Positions 27,199 to 36,174 are shown, counted from the stretch's first letter. The stretch is DNA of 64,000 bases from Geothermobacter hydrogeniphilus (GCF_002898515.1 NZ_PPFX01000017.1:1-64000); one strand, 5' to 3'. Notes: generated from the sequence alone by a model not told the origin. Numbers and translations: made by a program.

Positions 27199-28320
27199 TC
27201 AATCATCATGTTGCTTCTTCCTCTTGTCTTTGCCACGGTCATCTCCATGGTCGTCGTCAGACGGATCGTCCTCATCGTGGTCACCACGCCCCTTGACGGT
27301 TACATCCTGTTCCGCCTGACAGCCGGCATCACTTTGCGCGCTGATCCGCGCCGGGGCTTCATCAAGCTCGATGCGGGCCTTCCATTCATCTCCTTTCACC
27401 GGAACACCGGAGGCCAGCAGGCTGCCGGTTTCGGCATCGAAGATCTGCACACTGCCGCCGACGGTCGCTTTGCCCTTGACATCGAGCCGTCCCTTTTTGA
27501 AATCATAACTGGCTTTCTTGACCATGAAGGCACCACCCCCCGGACAGGCCGCGCAGATGTCATCCTGCAGTCCGTTGCAGTTTTCATCGATGCCGTTGCC
27601 GCACAGATCTTTCATCCCCGGATTGATCAGCGGTTCGGCATCATCACAATCAGAACCGCCGCAGGCGGCATCGGTAAAACCGTCGGCGTCGGCATCGGGA
27701 CAGGAACTGACACAGCCCTCGTCAACCTGACCGTCACAGTCGTTGTCGATGTTGTCACCACAGACTTCAGCGGTCCCCGGATTGATCGCGGCATCCTGGT
27801 CATCGCAGTCCTGCGGCCCGCAACCGGCAGTGCCGTCCACGTTGAAGCCATCATTGTCGGCATCGGTACACTGCGCCGGACAACCGACCGCAGCCGGGTC
27901 CTGGCTGTCGATCAGACCGTTGCAGTTATTGTCGATCCCGTCGCTGCAGTTCTCCGCCGCCCCGGGATTGATGGCCGCATTGCTGTCATCGCAGTCGGCC
28001 ATGGTACCGCAGGCCTGCCCCTCGACATAGAAACCGTCCTTGTCAAGGTCGGTACAGGTCGGCCCGGTATTGCACTGTGGCTCGCTGCCGCAGAAGAAAC
28101 AGAGGTCATTGGCCTTGTAGGCCGATTTCGCCGGGGTCGGGTCCGACTTGCTGCCGGTGGTATGACAAAGGGTACAATCACCGGTGAAAGGCTGGGTCTG
28201 ACTGCAGAAGGTATTGACATCCTTGCCGAAGGATGAAAAAGCCAGGGCACTGCCCGCCCAGACAAGTCCCGTGAACAAAATAAGTGCTGCAGTCATCAGT
28301 TTCCCGGTTTGATGGTTCAT
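27199..28320 (-). CDS. MopE-like metal-binding repeat protein with a c-type heme motif
   Basis: A 373-residue exported protein: signal peptide to about residue 27, then a cysteine-rich segment with one CxxCH motif (C49-T-L-C52-H53, a covalent heme c site). Four tandem MopE-type putative metal-binding repeats follow (each with DxDxDG..., DCDD..., INPG... and NGIDNNCNG-like parts, about residues 88-265). After these come a beta-rich domain and a tail of Asp/His/Lys (about 345-373) that may bind metal. The repeats resemble calcium-binding loops. A role in extracellular metal or electron handling is likely but unproven. AAGGAG lies before the ATG. Confidence 0.85.
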   Translation of the reverse strand: MNHQTGKLMTAALILFTGLVWAGSALAFSSFGKDVNTFCSQTQPFTGDCTLCHTTGSKSDPTPAKSAYKANDLCFFCGSEPQCNTGPTCTDLDKDGFYVEGQACGTMADCDDSNAAINPGAAENCSDGIDNNCNGLIDSQDPAAVGCPAQCTDADNDGFNVDGTAGCGPQDCDDQDAAINPGTAEVCGDNIDNDCDGQVDEGCVSSCPDADADGFTDAACGGSDCDDAEPLINPGMKDLCGNGIDENCNGLQDDICAACPGGGAFMVKKASYDFKKGRLDVKGKATVGGSVQIFDAETGSLLASGVPVKGDEWKARIELDEAPARISAQSDAGCQAEQDVTVKGRGDHDEDDPSDDDHGDDRGKDKRKKQHDD

Positions 28321-28402
28321 GAGTGTCTCCTTGCGTTTCGCCGGTCAGGTCTGTGACCACCGACATGAAAATGAGGGGGAATGGTGAGAAAACCGAGGAT
28401 CG

Positions 28403-28432
28403 GGTCTCAATCATTGGGAATGATTCTAGACC
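28403..28432. promoter_or_regulatory. Inverted repeat upstream of the MopE-like gene
   Basis: Arms GGTCTCAATCATT and AATGATTCTAGACC around GGG, with one bulge. It lies about 85 bases before the MopE-like ATG and is a possible operator. The half-sites recall Fur-type AATGAT/ATCATT but in everted order, so it is not a standard Fur box. Confidence 0.4.
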
Positions 28433-28586
28433 GGGAAACGTGATGCCGCCGAGGGTATTCAACGCACAAAAAAGACGGCTGATGGACATCGCCGGCTGCA
28501 CAGAACAACTCCGGCAACTTCGTTTCCGCACAGTTGCCCATCCGGGTCGAAGGATGACTCCTGCAAGCCGGGTTTCATAACTTATC

Positions 28587-28748
28587 CCTGAATCAGTGAG
28601 TCCCTTGGCGGCGAATAGCGCAAGTCATTGACCTGCCTGAGCTTCCCAAAAATCACCAGCGAACCTATGGGTGCGCTTCAGATTTTTGGAAATCCCATTC
28701 AGGCCAAGCACTTGCACTCTCCATCCAACAGGAACCCACTGATTCAGG
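28587..28748. repeat. MITE-like element, copy 1
   Basis: About 162 bases bounded by perfect inverted ends CCTGAATCAGT/ACTGATTCAGG. A second copy in opposite orientation lies at 36234-36394. No coding capacity. The gap from 28321 to 28859 otherwise holds only the inverted repeat and the gntR promoter. Confidence 0.85.
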
Positions 28749-28784
28749 TTTATGAATTCAGCTGTGTGACGCCCATTTGTTCGC

Positions 28785-28846
28785 TTGCGGTTCATTTTCA
28801 ACTTGCATATTTTTCACCCGCCCCTAAAATGTCGACATTCGACATT
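28785..28846 (+). promoter_or_regulatory. Promoter and palindromic operator of the GntR gene
   Basis: TTGCGG (28785-28790), 17-base spacer, TATTTT (28808-28813). Then a perfect 12-bp palindrome AATGTCGACATT (28828-28839) with a further half-site CGACATT (28840-28846), just before the ribosome site. Position suggests autoregulation by the GntR protein. Confidence 0.6.
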
Positions 28847-28859
28847 CAGAGGAGGCAGA

Positions 28860-29507
28860 ATGGGAATTCCCAAGACGACCTACAAGGATTACGTGATCAG
28901 GCATATCTATGACGGCATCATGAATGACCGCTACCCGGCCGGCGAGAAGATTCTCGAACAGGAGCTCTCGCTTGAACTCGGCATCAGCCGTGCGCCGGTC
29001 CGCGAGGCACTGCGGGAACTGGTCGGCGAGGGCCTGCTCAGCCACCAGGCCCAGCGGGGTCACTTCGTCACCCTGCTCACCAGCAGCGAAATCGTCGACG
29101 CCTACCAGACCCGTGGTGTCATCGAAGGCTATGCCGCCGCCCTGGCCGCTCCTGCCCTGGCGACAAACGACCTGCAGCAACTGCGGCAACTCTGCAAGCG
29201 CATGGAAAATCATGCCGCCAGGCAGCAGCACCGTGAACTGATCGAACGGGGAGAAGAGTTTCACGGCCTGATCCTCGCTCACTGCCCCAATCGTGAACTT
29301 TACCATTTCGGGGATCGACTCAGCCGCAAACTGCACATCCTCTTCTGCCGCCACTGGGGGACCCTTTACCGGCCGGAAGAGGTCGCCGCCCGGCACCGCA
29401 ATATCGTCGACTGCCTGCAGCGGCAGGATCCAGCTCTCATTGAACAGGCCATCAGAGACCACTACTTTGAAACCGGGCGCAAAATCGCCGCGCTACCGAC
29501 CCATTGA
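28860..29507 (+). CDS. GntR-family (FadR subfamily) transcription regulator
   Basis: A 215-residue regulator. The N-terminal winged helix-turn-helix (about 8-72) contains AGEKILEQELSLELGISRAP and VREALRELVGEGLL. The FCD ligand-binding domain (about 80-205) shows the usual metal-coordinating pattern, including His residues in FHGLILAHCPN and RHWGTLYRPEEVAARHRNI. Such regulators respond to carboxylic acids. AGAGGAGG precedes the ATG. The aminotransferase gene 11 bases downstream is the obvious partner. Confidence 0.92.
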   Translation: MGIPKTTYKDYVIRHIYDGIMNDRYPAGEKILEQELSLELGISRAPVREALRELVGEGLLSHQAQRGHFVTLLTSSEIVDAYQTRGVIEGYAAALAAPALATNDLQQLRQLCKRMENHAARQQHRELIERGEEFHGLILAHCPNRELYHFGDRLSRKLHILFCRHWGTLYRPEEVAARHRNIVDCLQRQDPALIEQAIRDHYFETGRKIAALPTH

Positions 29508-29518
29508 AAGGAACCGAC

Positions 29519-30808
29519 ATGTCAACCAACAGTGTTCACGAGGTCCATCTCAACCTCAATGTCCGCGGGCTGCCCCTCTCGGCGACCCTTGAGATCAACG
29601 AACTCTCCAACCGCCTGCTCAAGGAAGGGCGACGAGTCTACAAACTCGGACTCGGCCAGTCCCCCTTCCCGGTCCCGCAGCCGGTCGTCGAGGAACTGCG
29701 CGCCAATGCCCACCAGAAGGACTACCTGCCGGTACGGGGTCTGGTGGCCCTGCAGGAGGCGGTGGTCGATTACTTCGAGCGGACCCAGTCCCTCGTCTAC
29801 CGCCCCGAGCATGTGCTGGTCGGCCCCGGGTCAAAGGAGCTGATGTTCATCCTGCAGCTGGTCTACTACGGCGATCTGGTCATACCGACTCCGAGCTGGG
29901 TTTCCTACGCTCCCCAGGCCCACATCGTCGGCCACCAGGTGTGCTGGGTGCCGACCCGCGAGGACAACAACTGGCTGCTGACCCCGGCGGAACTGGAACG
30001 GCTCTGCGCCAAGGATCCGACCAAACCGCGCATCGTCATCCTCAACTACCCCAACAATCCGACCGGCTACAGCTACAGCGACCAACAGCTGCGGGAACTG
30101 GCCGCTGTCGCCCGCAAGCACCGCATCATCCTGCTTTCCGACGAAATCTACGGCGAGCTGCAGTTCGACGGCGGGCACACCTCCATCGCCCGCTACTACC
30201 CCGAAGGAACCATCATCAGCAGCGGCCTGAGCAAGTGGTGCGGGGCCGGCGGCTGGCGGCTGGGAACCTTCATCTTTCCCAAGGAACTCGACTGGCTGCT
30301 CGAAGGCATGGCCGCCGTCGCCAGTGAAACCTTCACCGCCACCAGCGCCCCGATCCAGTACGCCGCGATCCGGGCTTTCAACGGCGGCACCCGCATCGAA
30401 CGCTACCTGTGGCAGTCACGCCGCATCCTGGCGACGCTTGGGGACTACATCCACCAGCGCCTGGTCAGGATGGGGCTGCAACTGGCTCCGCCGCAGGGCG
30501 GCTTCTACCTCTTCCCCAATTTCGAACCGCTGCGGGAAAAACTGGCCACCAGGGGAATCAGCACCAGCCCGGAACTCTGCACCCGACTGCTGGATGAAAC
30601 CGGAGTGGCAATCCTCCCCGGAACCGCCTTCGGCCGCCCCGAGGAGGAATTGACCGTGCGCCTCGCCTACGTCGACTTCGACGGCGCCCGCACCCTGGCC
30701 GCTGCCGAACAGGTCCCGGGGGGCAAGGACCTCGACGAGGCCTTCCTGCGCCAGAACTGCGAAAAGATTGTTACCGCGTTTGATCTGATTGAGGAGTGGC
30801 TGGGGTAA
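29519..30808 (+). CDS. Class I/II PLP-dependent aminotransferase
   Basis: A 429-residue fold-type I aminotransferase. Key parts are LGLGQSPFPVPQPVVEELR at the N-terminus, NYPNNPTGYSYS for cofactor contacts, LSDEIYGEL, and the Schiff-base Lys239 in SSGLSKWCGAGGWRLG. The conserved Arg that binds the substrate carboxylate is in VRLAYVDFDG near residue 383. It resembles aspartate/alanine-type enzymes, but substrate is unknown. It forms an operon with the GntR gene. AAAGGA precedes the ATG. Confidence 0.9.
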   Translation: MSTNSVHEVHLNLNVRGLPLSATLEINELSNRLLKEGRRVYKLGLGQSPFPVPQPVVEELRANAHQKDYLPVRGLVALQEAVVDYFERTQSLVYRPEHVLVGPGSKELMFILQLVYYGDLVIPTPSWVSYAPQAHIVGHQVCWVPTREDNNWLLTPAELERLCAKDPTKPRIVILNYPNNPTGYSYSDQQLRELAAVARKHRIILLSDEIYGELQFDGGHTSIARYYPEGTIISSGLSKWCGAGGWRLGTFIFPKELDWLLEGMAAVASETFTATSAPIQYAAIRAFNGGTRIERYLWQSRRILATLGDYIHQRLVRMGLQLAPPQGGFYLFPNFEPLREKLATRGISTSPELCTRLLDETGVAILPGTAFGRPEEELTVRLAYVDFDGARTLAAAEQVPGGKDLDEAFLRQNCEKIVTAFDLIEEWLG

Positions 30809-30831
30809 AAACGTGGGGCGGAAGCAGATGG

Positions 30832-30953
30832 GCGGATATCGGCCGCCCCAGCACAAACGGTTCGAGGCGGTCGAGATTCATGCAGCTGCAAGGCACCAGA
30901 GGATTGAAGGCTGAGGGTAACGCAGCAGATGCGTGCGTATCGACCACCCTCGC
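30832..30953. repeat. Modular repeat, shortened core
   Basis: Bounded by ATATCGGCCGCCCC at the left and GCGTATCGACCACCCTCGC at the right. The core keeps GCAAGGC and GTAACGC but lacks the central GTAGCGGCAGCTAC hairpin found in other copies. Confidence 0.7.
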
Positions 30954-31180
30954 AGAAAAACCGCGGGGTCGCGGCCCCGCTCGCCGCCTTCCTCTTTTGC
31001 TGGCCCAAAAGAGGAAGCAGAAAAGGGCCATCGCCTGCGGCGGGCATGGTCATTACACCCTGCCAACCATGCTGATAACGGAACCCGCGGCGCTCTCGTT
31101 GCCACGCCCGGCAGTGGTACGTGAACCTGTCTACGCGGGGTGGCAGACAAACGGGCTACACAGAGGAACCATTAAAACCA
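30919..31180. repeat. 262-bp long repeat, copy 1
   Basis: Nearly identical to 36987-37249. It contains a hairpin CGGGGTCGCGGCCCCG and a perfect 12-bp stem CTTCCTCTTTTG/CAAAAGAGGAAG (30988-30999 with 31006-31017). Open frames across it on the minus strand (for example PFSASSFGPAKEEGG) are by-products of the repeat. Confidence 0.85.
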
Positions 31181-31204
31181 AAAGGCGCAATGCCGTAGTC
31201 GTTT

Positions 31205-31349
31205 CTCTTCAGCAACACTGCTGCAAGGCGGTCGAGATTCGTGCAGATGCAAGGCGCCCGAGGTCTGAAACCACAGGCGTAGCGGCAGCTACGTCGAGGA
31301 TTGAAGACCGAGGGTAACGCAGCAGATGTGCGGATATCGGCCGCCCTGC
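31205..31349. repeat. Modular repeat, full core
   Basis: Core with GCAAGGCG, hairpin GTAGCGGCAGCTAC and GTAACGCAGCAGATG, ending in ATATCGGCCGCCCTGC. Together with the two preceding repeats it fills the 548-base gap between the aminotransferase and UspA genes. Confidence 0.75.
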
Positions 31350-31356
31350 TACCCTG

Positions 31357-31842
31357 CTACTTAATAGGGACGACCAGGATGGGTCGCCTCGTTTTCCTCA
31401 ACACCTTCTCCGCGACACTGCCGAGAAAGGTATGTGACACCAGACCCTTGCCGTGCGTGCCGCAGATGATCAGATCGGGGTCGAGCCGGTCGGCGACCGA
31501 GAGGATGGTCGCCGCCGGTCGTCCGTAATGGACCTCGATACCGGCGATCCGCTGCAGATCCTCGGGATGATCCTGCAACTCGTCAGCGGCAAACTTCTCC
31601 AGCCGCTGGCGGATGGTCTCGATCAGCGTCTCCCGGTTGGCCTGCTCCAGCTTCACGAAGGTTTCCTCCCCCATCACCGCCGCGACATAGTTCTCCATCG
31701 CCGGATCCATAGCCGGCATGACGTGCAGGATATGGATGACGGCATCGTAGCTGCGTGCCAGGCTCACGGCATGGCGAAAAGCGTGGGCCGAGTTATCCGA
31801 CAGGTCGGTAGCATACAGCAGGGTGTGATAACCAGGAATCAT
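31357..31842 (-). CDS. Universal stress protein UspA family
   Basis: A 161-residue single-domain Usp protein. It begins YHTLLYATDLSDNSAHAFRHA, and the ATP-binding loop GTHGKGLVSHTFLGS matches G-x2-G-x9-G-S. It ends in the typical PILVVP strand. It follows the TAXI-TRAP permease gene on the same strand with only 13 bases between, an association common in TRAP operons. Confidence 0.93.
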   Translation of the reverse strand: MIPGYHTLLYATDLSDNSAHAFRHAVSLARSYDAVIHILHVMPAMDPAMENYVAAVMGEETFVKLEQANRETLIETIRQRLEKFAADELQDHPEDLQRIAGIEVHYGRPAATILSVADRLDPDLIICGTHGKGLVSHTFLGSVAEKVLRKTRRPILVVPIK

Positions 31843-31855
31843 CAGACGTCTCCTT

Positions 31856-33925
31856 TCAGGCCACGACCGTAGACCGCCGCTGACGCAGTTTCTGCCAGGC
31901 GATGACCAGGCCGAGGACGATCAATCCGGGAATATAGGCGATGTAGTGGTTTTCGATGCCGAGCAGTTCACCGAAAAAGTCAGGCCGGAACATCATCGCC
32001 GCAACCAGCAGCAACAACGGCACATCCCACCAGCGGTTGCGCCAGGCGAACCAACCCTGGGTCGCGCCGGCGAAGGCGAAGGCCCCCAGGCAGGTCATGA
32101 CGAAGATCAGGATCGCCAGCCCCCAGCTGTTGATGTTCCACAACAGCAGGTCATGATTGAAAATGAACATGAACGGCAGGATCGCTGTGCGGATATCGTA
32201 CATGAAGCCCTGTAGCCCGGTCGGGATCGGTTCCGACCGGGCGATGGCACTCGCCGCATAGGCCGCCAGTCCGACCGGGGGAGTATCATCGGCGAGAATG
32301 CCGAAATAGAAACAGAACAGGTGCGCCGCGATCAGGGGCACCACGAACCCCTGGTCGCCTGCAATGGTGACAATGACCGGAGCGGTGAGACTGGCCATCA
32401 CGATGTAGGTGGCGGTGGTCGGCAGCCCCATGCCGAGCAGCAGGCTGGCAAAGGCGGTGATACCGAGCATGGCATAGATATTCCCCCGGCTCAGGGTATC
32501 GATAACATCGGTAATCAGTCCCCCCAGGCCCATGGTCACCACACCGACGATAATCCCGGCCGCCGCCGTCGCCACCGCCACGCTGACCATGTTACGCGCC
32601 CCGGCCACCAGCCCCTGGTAGATCTCCGACAACCCCCGCCGGAATCCTTCGGCGACCGTCCCTTCACCGCGCATCTTTGCCCGCACCACATGCTGTAAGG
32701 CCATGATCAGCATCAGCACCACAGTCGCGCGGAAAGCAGCCAGGTCCGGGGAATGACGGGGGATGATCAGTTCGTAGAGCAGCACCAGCAGCGGCACCAG
32801 GTAATGCAGACCGTTGACCAGGGTGTGGAAGAAACGGGGCAGGTCGGCCTTGGGCAGCCCGCGCAGACCGAGCTTGTTGGCCTCGATATGGGTCAGAAAG
32901 AAGAGTGTCGCGTAGGAGGCGAAAGCCGGTATGGCGGCCGCCTTGCAGACTTCAAGATAGGGGATATTGACATACTCGGCGATGATGAAGGCCGCCGCCC
33001 CCATGATCGGCGGCATGATCTGTCCGTCGGTACTCGCCGCGACCTCGATGGCCGCCGCCTTCTTGGCCGGATACCCGACCTTCTTCATCAACGGAATGGT
33101 AAAGGTACCGGTGGTGACGACGTTGGCGATTGAGGACCCCGAAACCAGCCCGGTCAACCCGGAACTCATCACCGCCGCCTTGGCCGGTCCGCCCTTGTAA
33201 CGACCCAGCAGGCTCATCGCCAGATCGATGAAGAACTTGCCGCCGCCGGCCTTCTCCAACATCGCCCCGAAGAGGACGAAAAGAAAAACAATGCGGGCCG
33301 AAACATCGAGCGGAATACCGTAAATTCCCTCGGTGGTCAGAGATATCTGGGTGATGTACCGGTTGATGCTGACCCCCTTGAAGGACAGGAAATCAGGCAT
33401 ATAGGGGCCGAAGAAAGCATAGAGGGAAAAGAAAATGGCGATGATCGGCAAGGCGGGGCCGATGGCGCGCCGCGTCGCCTCAAGCAGAAACAGCACCAGC
33501 AGGATGCCGAACAGCAGATCACGCGGAATCGGCGCCCCGATGCGGGTTGCCAGGTCTTCATAATCGACGGCGATATAAAGGGCCGCGGTGACGGCCAGCA
33601 GAGCCAGAACAAGATCGGCCCAGGGGATTTTCTGTTTTTCCCCCAACCAGCGCAGACCGGGAATCGTTACCGGGCGCCTGAGGGTCGGATAGGCCATGAA
33701 GACGATGGCGAAAGCGAAAGCGAGATGAATCGCCCGGGTATAGGTGGAATCGATCAGCAGCCAGCTGGCCAGGGAGAGCTGAAACAGCGACCAGCAGAGG
33801 GCAACCGCCGGCAACAGACAACGTGTCCAGTCACGCGGCCGGCGCAGACCATACTCCTCTTCCTCCAGCAAACGACGGGCTTCATCACTGCCCGCTGATT
33901 CCGGTTGCGGCATCGGTTTGGACAT
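31856..33925 (-). CDS. TRAP transporter permease, fused small and large subunits (TAXI type)
   Basis: A 689-residue inner-membrane protein with about 18 hydrophobic segments: a DctQ-like small-subunit part at the N-terminus and a DctM-like large subunit with the characteristic GLVSGSSIANVVTTGTFTIPLMKKVGY (read in two parts) and GMGLPTTATYIVMA. It uses a sodium gradient to import a carboxylic or amino acid delivered by the TAXI protein encoded at 34.0-35.0 kb. Substrate unknown. Confidence 0.93.
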   Translation of the reverse strand: MSKPMPQPESAGSDEARRLLEEEEYGLRRPRDWTRCLLPAVALCWSLFQLSLASWLLIDSTYTRAIHLAFAFAIVFMAYPTLRRPVTIPGLRWLGEKQKIPWADLVLALLAVTAALYIAVDYEDLATRIGAPIPRDLLFGILLVLFLLEATRRAIGPALPIIAIFFSLYAFFGPYMPDFLSFKGVSINRYITQISLTTEGIYGIPLDVSARIVFLFVLFGAMLEKAGGGKFFIDLAMSLLGRYKGGPAKAAVMSSGLTGLVSGSSIANVVTTGTFTIPLMKKVGYPAKKAAAIEVAASTDGQIMPPIMGAAAFIIAEYVNIPYLEVCKAAAIPAFASYATLFFLTHIEANKLGLRGLPKADLPRFFHTLVNGLHYLVPLLVLLYELIIPRHSPDLAAFRATVVLMLIMALQHVVRAKMRGEGTVAEGFRRGLSEIYQGLVAGARNMVSVAVATAAAGIIVGVVTMGLGGLITDVIDTLSRGNIYAMLGITAFASLLLGMGLPTTATYIVMASLTAPVIVTIAGDQGFVVPLIAAHLFCFYFGILADDTPPVGLAAYAASAIARSEPIPTGLQGFMYDIRTAILPFMFIFNHDLLLWNINSWGLAILIFVMTCLGAFAFAGATQGWFAWRNRWWDVPLLLLVAAMMFRPDFFGELLGIENHYIAYIPGLIVLGLVIAWQKLRQRRSTVVA

Positions 33926-33972
33926 TACAGCCTCCGCTGGGTCAGGAATGACTGAACCCCGAGAGAACGAAG

Positions 33973-33998
33973 CGGCAGGAGCCGGCCGGCTCCTGCCG
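33973..33998. other. Perfect 26-base palindrome between TAXI and permease genes
   Basis: 13-base arms starting CGGCAGGAGCCGG with no loop. It sits in the 99-base gap after the binding-protein gene. Such hairpins commonly protect the upstream message so that the binding protein is made in excess, or act as partial terminators. Confidence 0.6.
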
Positions 33999-34024
33999 AA
34001 AAGTGATTTTACCGAAGCAGACGT

Positions 34025-35005
34025 CTATTTGAGCAGACCGACCTCCTTGTAATATCTCAACGCCCCCGGATGAATCGGCGCCGAAAGACCCTGCAGCATG
34101 CTTTCCTTGGTCAGGACCGCATAGGCGGGATGCAGTTTCTTGAATTCCTCGAAGTTCTCGAACACTTCCCTGGTGATCGCATAGACCACGTCGTCAGGAA
34201 CATCAGCACTGGTGCAGAGAGTCGCTTTGACACCGAAGGTCGGAACATTTTCCTTGTTCGTCACCCCGGGATACTGACCGACCGGGATGAAGGAGGGCGC
34301 ATAATAGGGGAACTGGGCCACCAACTTGTCGACAATCGGCTTCGGCACCTCGACAAAGTTGACCTTGCGGGCGCCGGCAACGGCTTCCTTGACCGAACCA
34401 TTGGGATGGCCGACGGTGTAGAAGAAGGCGTCGATACGACCGTCCTGCAGCATACCGGCCGACTCGGCGGCCTTGAGTCCCTCGGCCTTCAGGTCCTTCT
34501 TGTAATCGATGGCGGCGGCATTGAGCAGGTCGATGGCATTACCACGCTGACCGGAACCGGGGTTGCCGATATTGACCACCTTGCCCCTCAGGTCGGCCAC
34601 GGTCCTGATGTGCTTGTCGGCGGCGGCGACAATGGTCACCGACTCGGGATGGATGGAAAAGACCGCCCGCAGTTTCTTGAATGGTTTGCCTTCCCAGTCG
34701 GCGGTGCCGTTGTAGGCCTGGTACTGACGGTCGGACTGGACAATGCCGAACTCTAGGTCGCCGCTCTTGATGGCGTTGATGTTGAAGACCGAACCGCCGG
34801 TCGATTCGACGGTGGCCCGCAGGTTGTAGAGCTTGCGCTTCTTGTTGACCATCTTGGCGATGGCGCCGCCGGTCGGATAGTAGACCCCGGTGACCCCCCC
34901 GGTGCCGATGGTGACGTAACGCACCCTGGCCGCCGACGACGTCAGCGGAATAAAGCTGAGAGTCACCAGCAGGGACAGACAGGCAATCCAGAAACGTTTT
35001 TTCAT
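34025..35005 (-). CDS. TAXI-family TRAP solute-binding protein
   Basis: A 326-residue periplasmic receptor: signal peptide to about residue 25 (LSLLVTLSFIPLTSSAA), then the TAXI hallmark YVTIGTGGVTGVYYPTGGAIA. Next come ESTGGSVFNINAIKSGDLEFGIVQSD (in two parts), NIGNPGSGQRGNAIDLL and IDAFFYTVGHPNGSV. It binds the transported ligand and docks on the fused permease. ATG at 35005 has a strong AAGGAGGT site; longer frames are not credible. Confidence 0.95.
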   Translation of the reverse strand: MKKRFWIACLSLLVTLSFIPLTSSAARVRYVTIGTGGVTGVYYPTGGAIAKMVNKKRKLYNLRATVESTGGSVFNINAIKSGDLEFGIVQSDRQYQAYNGTADWEGKPFKKLRAVFSIHPESVTIVAAADKHIRTVADLRGKVVNIGNPGSGQRGNAIDLLNAAAIDYKKDLKAEGLKAAESAGMLQDGRIDAFFYTVGHPNGSVKEAVAGARKVNFVEVPKPIVDKLVAQFPYYAPSFIPVGQYPGVTNKENVPTFGVKATLCTSADVPDDVVYAITREVFENFEEFKKLHPAYAVLTKESMLQGLSAPIHPGALRYYKEVGLLK

Positions 35006-35092
35006 TGTTCGCACCTCCTTTTTCGCGGTGAGTTGACCATGAAGTCCTGTAGCGGACAAATCAGGCATAGAGCTGAAATCACACAGATTCCA

Positions 35093-35120
35093 ACTATAGC
35101 AGGGGTCATCTGGCTTGCAA
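35093..35120 (-). promoter_or_regulatory. Promoter of the TAXI-TRAP-usp operon
   Basis: Minus strand: TTGCAA (35115-35120), 16-base spacer, TATAGT (35093-35098), about 88 bases before the binding-protein start. Confidence 0.6.
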
Positions 35121-35142
35121 CACGGCCACCGGTAAAGAGGCA

Positions 35143-36174
35143 TCAAAAAGAATTCAGCCGCCGGATAAAGGCCTTGAGCAGACCGAAATTGCGATTGTTG
35201 AATTCGAACGTCAGGCGCGGCAGGGCCAGCAGGTCGGGCTGGTCCTGTTCCTTGGCAAGCGGTCCGGTGAGACGAAAATGACTTCCCGGAGCAAGAATCT
35301 GGTGAAATTCATCCGTCAGTATCCGCAGATGATCGGTGTCAAGCGGCTTGTTGAGGCGAATCACCAGGATCTTGCCGACAAAACGCATCGAATGGTAAAC
35401 GCGATAGAACTCATCGATGTACGCCACCGCCTCGGCCGGATCGCGGGTGATGGAGAAGAGACTGAAATCCTCCCCCGAAATCAGTCCCTTCTTGAGCAGG
35501 GTATCACGGGTGAACTGAAACCACTGCTCCCAGTAATCCCCCTGGTCATCATCGATCATCACCAGCGGGATCGGCGGATTCTTGCCGGTCTGGATCAGGG
35601 TCATGATCTCCATCGCCTCGTCCATGGTACCGAATCCGCCGGGGAAAAGTGCCACGGCATGCGCTTCCTTGAGAAACGCGACCTTGCGATTGAAGAAGTA
35701 CTTGTAGACGATGACCCGGTCGTTGTTGCCGCCCATGACCGGGTTGGTCTCCTGCTCAAAGGGAAGGCGGATATTGACCGCGAACGAGTTGTCCGCCCCC
35801 GCCCCTTCGTTGCCGGCCTGCATGATGCCGCCGCCGCCGCCGGTGATGACCATGTAATCGTGTTCGGCGAGCATCCGGGAGAAGTCAACGCACTTGCGGT
35901 AGATCGGCTCCTCAGGTGCGGTGCGCGCCGAGCCGAAGATGGTCACCTTCTTTCGCCCCCGGTAGGGCCCGAAGACCTTGTTGGTATAGCGCATCTCCTT
36001 CATGGTGGTACGCATCAGTTTCAGGTCGGCCAGGTAGTCGGTATCCTGCCCGGCCTTCAACGCGCTGAGAATCATTTCCCGAATAATCTTGGGATGATGG
36101 ACCCCGACACGGTTCACCAGGTCCTCAATCATCTCGTCAATTTCACCATTGCTTCGATTGAAGTGAAGTTCCAT
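35143..36174 (-). CDS. LOG-family (lysine-decarboxylase-like) Rossmann protein
   Basis: A 343-residue protein with the LOG core (about residues 75-255): VTIFGSARTAP, TGGGGGIMQAGNEGA, and the nucleotide/phosphate motif PGGFGTMDEAMEIM. LOG enzymes release free bases from nucleoside monophosphates. This is a long version with extra N- and C-terminal regions of about 70 and 90 residues, unlike the roughly 190-residue plant-type LOG; its substrate is uncertain. AGGGATAGGT precedes the ATG. Confidence 0.88.
   Translation of the reverse strand: MELHFNRSNGEIDEMIEDLVNRVGVHHPKIIREMILSALKAGQDTDYLADLKLMRTTMKEMRYTNKVFGPYRGRKKVTIFGSARTAPEEPIYRKCVDFSRMLAEHDYMVITGGGGGIMQAGNEGAGADNSFAVNIRLPFEQETNPVMGGNNDRVIVYKYFFNRKVAFLKEAHAVALFPGGFGTMDEAMEIMTLIQTGKNPPIPLVMIDDDQGDYWEQWFQFTRDTLLKKGLISGEDFSLFSITRDPAEAVAYIDEFYRVYHSMRFVGKILVIRLNKPLDTDHLRILTDEFHQILAPGSHFRLTGPLAKEQDQPDLLALPRLTFEFNNRNFGLLKAFIRRLNSF

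Noticed and set aside
28321-28400. Cyclic-di-GMP (GEMM) riboswitch before the MopE-like gene
   Set aside because: Such riboswitches are common in relatives, but the conserved core sequences and paired elements are not found in this leader.
28403-28432. Fur box upstream of the MopE-like gene
   Set aside because: The half-sites are in the opposite order to the Fur consensus, so it is listed only as an inverted repeat.
30667-31150. Several minus-strand frames with PFSASSFGPAKEEGG-like peptides, also seen at 36922-37137
   Set aside because: They are produced by the 262-bp repeat and its hairpins. The same peptide in two non-coding contexts is explained by the repeat itself.
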